Shown here one piece after another: positions 6,605-12,583 of a stretch of 12,583 bases of DNA. Source of the stretch: Gemmatimonadota bacterium (GTDB lineage: Bacteria; Gemmatimonadota; Gemmatimonadetes; JACCXV01; JAHWKZ01); assembly GCA_019347645.1 (NCBI GenBank), contig JAHWKZ010000035.1:1-12583 (forward strand), given 5' to 3'. Every line of letters begins with the position of its first letter. Positions within the stretch are counted from its first letter, which is position 1. The position numbers were made by a program, and so were the translations under genes. The notes under the pieces were generated by a model. That model searched no databases. It worked only from the letters and a program-made list of their open reading frames with translations, and was not told the origin of the DNA.

Positions 6605-6634
6605 AAACTAGGCCGCCTCGGAGGCGAATGCCAA
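6605..6634 (-). promoter_or_regulatory. Promoter of the NifU-type gene with palindrome in the spacer
   Basis: On the minus strand TTGGCA (6634-6629) is followed after 18 nt by TAGTTT (6610-6605). This predicts a start near 6598 and a leader of about 27 nt containing the GGAGGTGA SD. The spacer holds a 13-bp perfect inverted repeat, CGCCTC-g-GAGGCG (6614-6626), placed where an operator would block or modulate RNA polymerase. Confidence 0.5.
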
Positions 6635-6703
6635 CGCCGTCGGAGGCCGGACCCCGATGGTCGGCCGAAACGCGCCGCCCGGACCACCTGCCCGCCCGTC
6701 GGG

Positions 6704-6709
6704 TACGAT
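6704..6709 (+). promoter_or_regulatory. Possible -10 box for porX
   Basis: TACGAT lies 26 nt before GTG 6736, with a predicted transcript start around 6715 and the AAAGGAGG SD (6723-6730) inside the leader. No good -35 box is visible about 17 nt upstream, so the assignment is weak. Confidence 0.3.
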
Positions 6710-6735
6710 GGTAGGTTGACGAAAAGGAGGTCCGA

Positions 6736-8304
6736 GTGACGGAAACGAAGCGCATCCTGTGGGTCGACGACGAGATCGGCGGCCTCAAGTCCCACATCCT
6801 GTTCCTCGAGGGGCGCGGCTTCCAGGTGACCACCGCGCCCAACGGCGAGGACGCGCTGGCCATGATCTCGGAGGACGGCTACGACGCGGTGCTCCTCGAC
6901 GAGCAGATGCCCGGAATGCGCGGGATCCAGGTCTTCGAGGCCATTCGCGACACCCACCCCCGGCTCCCGGTCGTGATGGTCACCAAGAGCGAGGAAGAGC
7001 ACCTGATGGACCAGGCGATCGGCCGCCGGGTGGACGACTACCTCGTCAAGCCGATCAACCCCAACCAGGTCCTTTCGGTGCTGAAGCGGCTCCTCGAGGG
7101 GACCCAGATCCGCCATCAGACGATCGCCCAGGCGTTCAGCCGCCGGTATCTCGAGCTCGAGGACGAGCGCAAGCGCGTCTCCACCTGGGACGAATGGGTG
7201 GCGCTCTACCGCGAACTCCTCTCCTGGGAGCGACGGCTGATCGAGGCCGGGGAGCGGGGACTCGCCGAGAGCCGGGAGGAGCTCCACCGGGCGGCCAACG
7301 CCGATTTCGCGCGGTGGGTCCAGGAGCGCTACCGCGGCTGGGTCGCCGCGGATCGGGACCGGCGGCCGGTCCTGTCGCCGGACCTGGTGGAGGTCCATGT
7401 CCGACCGCTGCTGGAGGCCGACCAGGGCCCGGTCTTCTTCGTCATCGTGGATTGCCTGCGGCTCGACCAGTGGCTCTCGATCCGCGACGCGGTGGAGCCG
7501 CTGTTCGAGATCGACGAGGCGTTCGCCGGCTCCATCCTGCCGTCGGCGACCCCCTACTCCCGGAACGCGATCTTCAGCGGCTGGTTTCCCCGGGACATCG
7601 CCGAGAAGCGCCCCGACCTGTGGATCGGGGACGCCGACATCGAGGGATCGATGAACCCCCACGAGAAGGAGCTGATCGAGCTCCAACTGAAGCGCAAGGG
7701 TCTCGGCGAGGCGGTGCCGGTCCCCTATCACAAGGTCTTCACCGCCGAGGAAGGCGCGACGGCCTTGAAGCGCGTGCCCCGGGCGCTGCAGAGCCGGCTC
7801 TCGGCGTTCGTCTTCAACTTCATCGACGTGCTGACGCACGGCCGGTCCGAGAGCGAGATCCTGCTCGAGATCGCTCCCGACCCCGAGGCGTTCCGGTCGC
7901 TCACCCGCTCCTGGTTCCTCCACTCGGCGCTCTACGAGCTGCTGCGCCAGGCGGCGCGGCACGGGGTCCGGGTGGTGCTGACCTCCGACCACGGCTCGAT
8001 CCACTGCCTGCGGCCGGCCACCGTCTACGCCCGCCGCGACGCCACCCAGAACCTGCGCTACAAGTTCGGGAACAACATCCACTCGGACGATCCCGAGACG
8101 GCGTTCCGGGAGGTCGATCTCGAGACGATCGGCCTGCCGCACATGGGAACCAACGTGGCCGCGCTGATGGCCGTGGAGGACTACTACTTCGTCTATCCCA
8201 CCAAGCTCCGCGAGTACCAGAGCCGCTACTACGGCGCCTTCCTGCACGGCGGCGTCTCGCTCGAGGAGCTGATCCTGCCCGTCGCCACCCTGACGCCGCA
8301 TTGA
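6736..8304 (+). CDS. porX: PorX-type response regulator with PglZ (alkaline phosphatase-like) output domain
   Basis: Two-domain signalling protein of 522 residues. The receiver domain (about 5-122) has the acidic pair Asp11/Asp12, phospho-acceptor Asp55 in LLDEQMPGMRG, Thr83 and Lys105 (LVKPI). A helical connector (about 125-210) leads to the PglZ domain (about 230-520), with VDCLRLDQW (Asp239), the predicted nucleophile Thr272 in SATPYSRN, LTSDHGS (Asp418, His419), GLPHMGTN and His504 in FLHGGVSLEE. The metal and catalytic residues therefore look intact. In Porphyromonas, PorX acts with the kinase PorY and a sigma factor to control type IX secretion, and its PglZ domain is reported to hydrolyse oligonucleotides. 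No porY or T9SS gene is present here. GTG 6736 follows a near-ideal AAAGGAGG SD. The stop overlaps the next start by 4 nt. Confidence 0.92.
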   Translation: MTETKRILWVDDEIGGLKSHILFLEGRGFQVTTAPNGEDALAMISEDGYDAVLLDEQMPGMRGIQVFEAIRDTHPRLPVVMVTKSEEEHLMDQAIGRRVDDYLVKPINPNQVLSVLKRLLEGTQIRHQTIAQAFSRRYLELEDERKRVSTWDEWVALYRELLSWERRLIEAGERGLAESREELHRAANADFARWVQERYRGWVAADRDRRPVLSPDLVEVHVRPLLEADQGPVFFVIVDCLRLDQWLSIRDAVEPLFEIDEAFAGSILPSATPYSRNAIFSGWFPRDIAEKRPDLWIGDADIEGSMNPHEKELIELQLKRKGLGEAVPVPYHKVFTAEEGATALKRVPRALQSRLSAFVFNFIDVLTHGRSESEILLEIAPDPEAFRSLTRSWFLHSALYELLRQAARHGVRVVLTSDHGSIHCLRPATVYARRDATQNLRYKFGNNIHSDDPETAFREVDLETIGLPHMGTNVAALMAVEDYYFVYPTKLREYQSRYYGAFLHGGVSLEELILPVATLTPH

Positions 8305-8708
8305 GCGCGCCCTCGCTCGCCTGGCTCCAGCTCGCCCTGGAGGAGCAGGAGGCCCTCGACGTGAAGACCCAGGTGAACGTCGCCGCCCGGCGGGTCGACG
8401 TCCTGGTCGGCGAGGGACTGAGGGCCGCGGTCCAGCCCGACGAGGACGCGGGCGCCGTGGTCTTCCACGGCGCCCTGGCGTTCCACCAGGTGGCGACCGA
8501 GGAGCAGAAGGAGGCGCTGGTCGAGCGCCTCGGGGAAGACGACCTGGACGTCGACTTCGCCGTCGTCGCCTCCGACTGGCTCGCCTTCCGCCGGATCCGC
8601 TCCGCCGGGGAGATCGACTCCCCCGCCTCGCTCGGCGAGACCTTCCACTCCTTCCTGGCCCAGTCGCTCGACGCGTTGAAGGCGGCCGACACCGAAGGGA
8701 TCCTCTGA
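8301..8708 (+). CDS. Unrecognised small protein overlapping porX
   Basis: I do not recognise this 135-residue protein. It could start at TTG 8301, overlapping the porX stop (TTGA), or at the in-frame GTG 8361, which has CAGGAGG eight bases upstream and would give 115 residues. It is soluble and acidic, with no signal peptide or membrane segment. The visible pattern is beta-rich and then helical: VDVLVGEGLRAAV, then AVVFHGALAFH, helix EEQKEALVERLG, strand DFAVVASDWLAF, and final helix ETFHSFLAQSLDAL. The alternation vaguely recalls YbjN/CesT-like folds, but no diagnostic motif supports that. Codon use matches its neighbours and the third-position GC bias is in this frame. The overlap with porX suggests coupled translation and a shared function. 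Confidence 0.75.
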   Translation: MSAPSLAWLQLALEEQEALDVKTQVNVAARRVDVLVGEGLRAAVQPDEDAGAVVFHGALAFHQVATEEQKEALVERLGEDDLDVDFAVVASDWLAFRRIRSAGEIDSPASLGETFHSFLAQSLDALKAADTEGIL

Positions 8709-8811
8709 TCGATGTTCGACGTCTGACTACGTAGAGCGTCGCCGACGTGTAGGGTGAGGCCGAGCCCGGTCGCACGGGGCGGCCGGCAGCCGACTCGGAT
8801 GGGAGGAGAAC

Positions 8812-8964
8812 ATGCTTTCCTGGGCGCTCGTGTTCCTGGTCGTCGCGCTGATCGCCGCGCTACTCGGCTTCACGAACATCGCCGGCGCGGCGGCGGGGAT
8901 CGCCAAGATCCTGTTCGTGATCTTCCTGATCCTGTTCCTGGTGGGGCTCCTGGCCGGCTGGTAG
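8812..8964 (+). CDS. DUF1328 (YtjA-type) small membrane protein
   Basis: A 50-residue, strongly hydrophobic protein with two membrane helices (about 3-20 and 31-48) joined by the short turn GFTNIAGAAAGIAK. This arrangement, with a WALVFLVVALIAALLGF start and FLVGLLAGW end, is typical of DUF1328. The biochemical role of the family is unknown. ATG 8812 has GGGAGG at 8801-8806. The gap to the preceding gene is 103 nt and shows no clear promoter or terminator; an 8-bp palindrome CTACGTAG sits at 8728-8735. Confidence 0.9.
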   Translation: MLSWALVFLVVALIAALLGFTNIAGAAAGIAKILFVIFLILFLVGLLAGW

Positions 8965-9012
8965 GCGTCGCGGGGTCGCGTCGTCTCGCGCCCCGTCCGG
9001 GGCCGATGCAGA

Positions 9013-9444
9013 TTGGACCCCGTGGAGGACCGTATCCCCCTGGAGAGGCTCCGGACGGCGGCCCGGGAGGTCGGGGAGGCGATCGGCGCGCGGCTCGTGG
9101 TACTCTTCGGTTCGACCGCCCGGCGGAACGCGAGTCCGATGGACCTGGACATCGGCGTCCTTCCCGGATCCCCCGGTAAGGCGCTGGATATGGTCGATCT
9201 GACGAACCGGTTCACCCGGGCGCTGGACCTCGCCGAGATCGACGTCGCCGACCTCGGCCGCGCCGATCCGCTTCTCTGCATGCTCGTCGCGCGAGACGGC
9301 ATTCCGCTCTACGAGGCGACGCCCGCCGAATTCCATCGGTTCGTGTCGCTGGCCGCGCGCCGGTACGCGGACACCCGGAAGTTCCGGTCGATGGAGCGGC
9401 GCCAGATCCAGGAGTTCATCGATCGATCGGGGATCCCCTCGTGA
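9013..9444 (+). CDS. mntA: MntA-type nucleotidyltransferase antitoxin (MNT domain)
   Basis: Minimal nucleotidyltransferase, 143 residues. The motif FGSTARRNASPMDLDIG supplies Gly33-Ser34 and the metal-binding Asp44 and Asp46, with a third acidic residue, Asp77, in EIDVADL. The spacing is nine residues between GS and DxD. In characterised HepT/MntA pairs such as Shewanella, MntA silences HepT by adding AMP units to the Tyr of its active motif. The catalytic set here is complete, so the same is expected. The gene overlaps hepT by 4 nt (GTGA). Start choice is uncertain: TTG 9013 or in-frame GTG 9022, neither with a good SD. A 5-bp GC hairpin (8990-9003) lies just upstream. Confidence 0.88.
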   Translation: MDPVEDRIPLERLRTAAREVGEAIGARLVVLFGSTARRNASPMDLDIGVLPGSPGKALDMVDLTNRFTRALDLAEIDVADLGRADPLLCMLVARDGIPLYEATPAEFHRFVSLAARRYADTRKFRSMERRQIQEFIDRSGIPS

Positions 9445-9875
9445 CGCCCCTGGAAGCCGATCTGGTGCGGCGCAAGCTGATCGTCATCGTGACCAACCTC
9501 CAGGACCTGGCGGCGGTGGAGGATCTCGCCCTCGAGGAGTACCGTCGGGACCGCTTCCGCCTCAAAGGCACCGAGCGCCTGCTCCAGGAGGTCGTCGAGG
9601 CGGCCAGCGACGTGAACGTTCACGTCCTCGCCAGCCTCGGCGGGCAGCCTCCCCAGGACTACTACGAAGGCTTCGTCGAGATGGGCCGCCGAGGCCCGCT
9701 CCCCGAGGAGCTGGCCGAATCGCTCGCTCCTTCCGCGGGCCTCCGGAACCGGATCGTCCACGAGTACGACGACATCGACGACGCGATCGTCCTCGGCGCC
9801 GTCGGCGAGGCCCGACGTCTCTTTCCTCGCTACGTGGCCGCGATCGAAGGCTTCCTCGAGGACCGCGGGCTATAG
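9441..9875 (+). CDS. hepT: HepT-type HEPN RNase toxin (DUF86)
   Basis: All-helical HEPN protein of 144 residues starting at GTG 9441, inside the end of mntA. The RX4HXY ribonuclease motif is intact as RNRIVHEY (Arg102, His107, Tyr109), followed by DDID as is usual for the DUF86/HepT family. The Tyr is the known AMPylation target in characterised members. The 4-nt overlap couples its translation to mntA, so antitoxin is made first. It is a likely RNA- or tRNA-cleaving toxin of the type VII class; that the pair acts in anti-phage defence or plasmid-like maintenance is inference. It ends 4 bp from the stop of the opposing gene. Confidence 0.92.
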   Translation: MTPLEADLVRRKLIVIVTNLQDLAAVEDLALEEYRRDRFRLKGTERLLQEVVEAASDVNVHVLASLGGQPPQDYYEGFVEMGRRGPLPEELAESLAPSAGLRNRIVHEYDDIDDAIVLGAVGEARRLFPRYVAAIEGFLEDRGL

Positions 9876-9879
9876 CGGC

Positions 9880-10482
9880 TCAGGCCACGAACTGCCGCAG
9901 CCGCTCCTTCCCCTCGCCGACCAGCGGGTCGCCGTGGGCCAGCAGCAGGGTCTCGAAGTCGCGGTCGAGGAGCCCTTCCAGCGAGCGCCTGAGCCCCACC
10001 TTCACGGCCTCGGGGTCGTCGCCCATGAAGTCGTCGGGGACGAACCGCAGCTCGTCTTCCCAGACGATCAGGCTGTCCCCCAGGGCGATCAGCTTCGACT
10101 CCGGGCGATGGAACGCGGTCTCCTCGGCGCACAGCGCGCCGATCTCGACCGCCGTGAACCCGCCCCGCAGCTGCCGGCCGAAATCGAACGGCTCGACCGC
10201 CTCCTCCATTCCCTCGAACTCGTGCATCCCGTTCTCGTTGCACCAGACCGTGGTCCCGAACCGCTCGCGGAAACGACCCGCGTGACGGTAGTGGTGACGG
10301 TTGGTCAGGAGCGCCTGGGTGGGCGGGGTGTGCTCGTCGAACCAGGCCAGACCCTCGTCCGGGATCCGCGGGTCGATCAGGACACCCTCGTTCCCCGTCA
10401 CCACGAAATAGGAATGGACCGGCTGACCGATCCCCTCGTGGAGCGTGGACCAGTGCCACACCCCCGTCTGGATCTCCTCCAT
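9880..10482 (-). CDS. Metallo-beta-lactamase-fold protein with degenerate metal site
   Basis: Protein of 200 residues resembling MBL-fold hydrolases, with no signal peptide. The strand order and landmarks fit: HSYFVVTGNEGVLIDPRIP (23-41), LLTNRHHYRHAGRF (58-71), ESKLIALGDSLIV (128-140) and LLLAHGDPLVGEG (179-191). The canonical THxHxDHxGG motif reads NRHHYRHAG: the first His and the Asp are both replaced by Arg, so the binuclear metal site should be absent or altered. His64, His67 and His183 remain. It may bind one metal, use another chemistry, or be non-catalytic. ATG 10482 has GGGAGG upstream. It is convergent with hepT (4-bp gap) and divergent from the ABC exporter (50 bp). Confidence 0.8.
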   Translation of the reverse strand: MEEIQTGVWHWSTLHEGIGQPVHSYFVVTGNEGVLIDPRIPDEGLAWFDEHTPPTQALLTNRHHYRHAGRFRERFGTTVWCNENGMHEFEGMEEAVEPFDFGRQLRGGFTAVEIGALCAEETAFHRPESKLIALGDSLIVWEDELRFVPDDFMGDDPEAVKVGLRRSLEGLLDRDFETLLLAHGDPLVGEGKERLRQFVA

Positions 10483-10532
10483 CGTCTCCCTCCCGTCGTC
10501 CGGTTCGGATTCCGTTATCTTCTCGGGACGCT

Positions 10533-12365
10533 ATGCGCACCTTCTTCCGACTGCTAGGGTGGCTGAGGCCCTACCCGGGGCTCCTCCTCGCCTCGTTCGT
10601 CGCCATGATAGCCTTCGCGATCGTGGACGGCTTCTCCATCGTGCTGCTGATCCCGTTCCTGCGGGTGCTGTTCCGCGGCGGCTCGATCGCCGAGGCGGCC
10701 CCCCCGGTGCCCGACGACCTGTTCGGCCGGCTCGAGCACCTGGTGAGGTACGAGCTCTTCGCCTGGCTCGACACCGGCTCGCCGCTCGAGACGCTGATGA
10801 ACGTATGCCTGCTGATCATCGGGGTCTACTTCCTGAAGTCGGCGCTCAACTACCTCCAGCTCTTCCTCCCCGAGCTGGCGATCGAGCGCGGCGTCCGCGA
10901 TCTGCGGGACGACCTCTTCGCCCACCTCCAGGGGCTGTCGTTCCGATGGTATCAGAAGACCCGCGCCGGTCAGCTCCTGTCGATCCTGGCGAACGACACC
11001 CAGATGCTGGCGGTGGCGATCCGTACGGGCCTGTTCCGGGTGGGGCGCAACGTACTGGAGGCGGTGGTGACGATCACCATCCTGCTCGCGATCTCGTGGC
11101 AGCTCACCCTGATCGCGTTGGCGATCCTGCCGCCGATCATGTGGGTCGTCGCCCGTCTGGGGAAGAAGCTCCACCGCGTGAACCGCCAGCGGCTCCAGAC
11201 GTTCGGCGACGTCACCAGCCGGCTCCAGGAGAGCGTGGCCGGCATCCGGGTGGTCAAGGCGTTCGGCGCCGAGTCGTTCGAGCGCGAGCGGTTCGCGAAG
11301 TCGACCGGCGGCTACTACCGGCACGTGGTCCGGACCCAGAAGTACGCCATCATGGGCACGCCGGTGAGCGAGTTCCTGCTCGCCCTGTCGGTCGTGGTGG
11401 TGCTCTACATCGGCGGGCGGATGATCCTGGTCGGCGGCACACTCGATCCGGAGCCCTTCATCGTCTTCATCGCGGCCGCGCTCAAGCTCTCGAGCCCGAT
11501 CAAGTACCTCTCCAAGCTGAACGAGGACGTCCAGCCCGCGATCGCCGCCAGCGAGCGGATCTTCGGCGTTCTGGATACCGCGCCCGAGGTCGTGGAGAGG
11601 CCCGAAGCGGCGCCCGTCGGGACCTTCCGCGACTCGATCGTCTACGACCACGTCTGGTTCGCCTACGAGGACCACGAGGGGCCGGTCCTGGAGGACATCG
11701 CCTTCACGATCGAGAAGGGCCAGGTGGTGGCCCTGGTCGGGCCCTCGGGCGGCGGGAAGTCGACCCTGGTGGACCTCCTGCCGCGGTTCTACGACCCGCA
11801 GGAGGGGCGGATCCTGTTCGACGGGGTCGACCTGCGGGACGTCCGGATCGCCGACCTGCGGGCGCAGATGGGGATCGTCACCCAGGAGGTGATCCTCTTT
11901 CACGACACGGTGGCCGCCAACATCGCCTACGGCCGCCGGATGGACCCGGAGCGCCTCCAGGAGGCGGCGGTGGCGGCGAACGCTCTCGAGTTCATCGAGG
12001 AGCTGCCCGAGGGGTTCGACACCGTGATCGGCGAACGCGGTGTGCGTCTGTCGGGCGGGCAGCGGCAGCGGCTGGCGATCGCCCGGGCGATCTACAAGAA
12101 CCCGTCGATCCTGATCTTCGACGAGGCGACCAGCGCGCTCGACACCGAGAGCGAGCAGCTCGTCCAGCAGGCGATCGCGCGGCTGATGGAGAACCGGACC
12201 TCGATCGTCATCGCCCACCGCCTCTCGACCGTGCTCCACGCCGACCAGATCCTGGTGATCGAGGACGGTCGGATCGTCGAGCGCGGCACCCACGACGAGC
12301 TCCTCGCCCGGGGCGGCCGCTACACCCGGCTGTACGAGCTCCAGTTCGCGGACCTGCCGGCGTAG
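10533..12365 (+). CDS. ABC exporter, MsbA-like (fused membrane and ATPase domains)
   Basis: Half-transporter of 610 residues expected to act as a homodimer in the inner membrane. The membrane domain (about 1-335) has hydrophobic segments near 16-45, 88-112, 170-208 and 276-302, and carries the intracellular-loop segment SRLQESVAGIRVVKAFGAE. The ATPase domain (about 365-605) is complete: Walker A GPSGGGKST (403-411), Q-loop Gln451, signature LSGGQ (506-510), Walker B ILIFDE (526-531) and H-loop His562. Length and architecture fit MsbA, which flips lipid A-core, and a waaA homologue is in the same window. The family also contains multidrug and peptide exporters, so the substrate is not certain. 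ATG 10533 has no clear SD; TATCTT (10516-10521) could be a -10 box giving a very short leader. Confidence 0.9.
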   Translation: MRTFFRLLGWLRPYPGLLLASFVAMIAFAIVDGFSIVLLIPFLRVLFRGGSIAEAAPPVPDDLFGRLEHLVRYELFAWLDTGSPLETLMNVCLLIIGVYFLKSALNYLQLFLPELAIERGVRDLRDDLFAHLQGLSFRWYQKTRAGQLLSILANDTQMLAVAIRTGLFRVGRNVLEAVVTITILLAISWQLTLIALAILPPIMWVVARLGKKLHRVNRQRLQTFGDVTSRLQESVAGIRVVKAFGAESFERERFAKSTGGYYRHVVRTQKYAIMGTPVSEFLLALSVVVVLYIGGRMILVGGTLDPEPFIVFIAAALKLSSPIKYLSKLNEDVQPAIAASERIFGVLDTAPEVVERPEAAPVGTFRDSIVYDHVWFAYEDHEGPVLEDIAFTIEKGQVVALVGPSGGGKSTLVDLLPRFYDPQEGRILFDGVDLRDVRIADLRAQMGIVTQEVILFHDTVAANIAYGRRMDPERLQEAAVAANALEFIEELPEGFDTVIGERGVRLSGGQRQRLAIARAIYKNPSILIFDEATSALDTESEQLVQQAIARLMENRTSIVIAHRLSTVLHADQILVIEDGRIVERGTHDELLARGGRYTRLYELQFADLPA

Positions 12366-12414
12366 GACCTACTCGTTAGCGGCCGCCCCCACGGACGGTG
12401 ATCGAAGCGGTACA

Positions 12415-12442
12415 CGCCCCCCGTGGTGTCCAGCAGGGGGCG
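12415..12442. terminator. Terminator-like hairpin after the ABC exporter
   Basis: A 7-bp GC stem (CGCCCCC/GGGGGCG) with three further inner pairs (TGG/CCA) lies 50 nt after the exporter stop and 13 nt before the stop of the opposing partial gene. It lacks a T run on either side, so intrinsic termination is uncertain. Confidence 0.4.
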
Positions 12443-12455
12443 CGAGACCGAAGTG

Positions 12456-12583
12456 TCAGGGGCGGAGGTACTCCGGGGCTCCGAAGGTCAGGGTGTACTC
12501 GCCATTGCACTCGTTGTAATCGTCGGTGAGCTCACCCGAGAACGCGGGCAGCCCGTCGTCGTCATAGAAGAACGTCCCGAACA
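12456..12583 (-). CDS. C-terminal fragment of an unrecognised protein
   Basis: On the minus strand a frame open from the window edge encodes 41 full codons to TGA at 12458-12456. The C-terminus reads FGTFFYDDDGLPAFSGEL, then TDDYNECNGEYTLTFGAPEY and LRP. It is acidic and aromatic with alternating beta-like stretches, as is common in exported or cell-surface proteins, but I recognise no family. The convergent orientation, the hairpin after the stop and the non-random composition support a real gene; most of it lies outside the window. Confidence 0.55.
   Translation of the reverse strand, partial: FGTFFYDDDGLPAFSGELTDDYNECNGEYTLTFGAPEYLRP

Noticed and set aside
6568..8775. A 735-codon minus-strand frame opposite porX
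   Set aside because: It is Arg/Gly/Pro-rich low-complexity translation mirroring porX codons, a common GC-rich artefact, and overlaps well-supported genes on the other strand.
8709..8811. A TAGGGT/CTACGTAG segment as promoter for the DUF1328 gene
   Set aside because: No -35 box at a usual distance; the match is too weak to annotate.
10554..12293. A 579-codon minus-strand frame opposite the ABC exporter
   Set aside because: It is antisense to conserved Walker and signature motifs and contains only Asp/Arg/Val-rich shadow sequence.

Overview
High-GC bacterial DNA with tightly packed genes. It encodes a Kdo-transferase (WaaA) homologue and an MsbA-type flippase, so the host probably has a Gram-negative outer membrane with LPS. 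The PorX-type response regulator/PglZ protein, the ECF sigma/anti-sigma/PDZ cluster and the base composition suggest a Gemmatimonadota-like or related FCB-group lineage. That placement is inference; no rRNA or marker gene in the window settles it.

Layout. 1-1068: a minus-strand tandem-rhodanese sulfurtransferase (last residues cut off by the window edge) behind an unusual structured leader that contains an intrinsic terminator just before the gene. 1066-3885: waaA (minus) and a membrane-anchored amidohydrolase (plus), divergent across 48 bp. 3933-6186: a plus-strand operon of ECF sigma factor, zinc-finger-type anti-sigma factor and secreted double-PDZ protein, closed by a two-way terminator. 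6269-6571: a minus-strand NifU-type Fe-S scaffold protein. 6736-8708: a PorX homologue overlapping a small unrecognised gene. 8812-8964: a 50-residue DUF1328 membrane protein. 9013-9875: an MntA/HepT (MNT-HEPN) toxin-antitoxin pair. 9880-10482: a minus-strand metallo-beta-lactamase-fold relative with a degenerate metal site. 10533-12365: an MsbA-like ABC exporter. 12456-12583: the C-terminal end of an unrecognised minus-strand gene.

How they fit together. WaaA and the ABC exporter both serve lipid A/LPS biogenesis but are 8 kb apart. The sigma/anti-sigma/PDZ trio looks like a self-contained envelope-stress circuit. PorX may signal through its overlapping partner. The MntA/HepT pair is a typical accessory module. 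No IS element, tRNA, rRNA or CRISPR array was seen. The most novel-looking signal is the sulfurtransferase leader: a 12-bp closing stem, an internal hairpin, an 11-nt perfect Shine-Dalgarno before an upstream ORF, and a terminator that competes with a smaller hairpin, 20 nt from the start codon.
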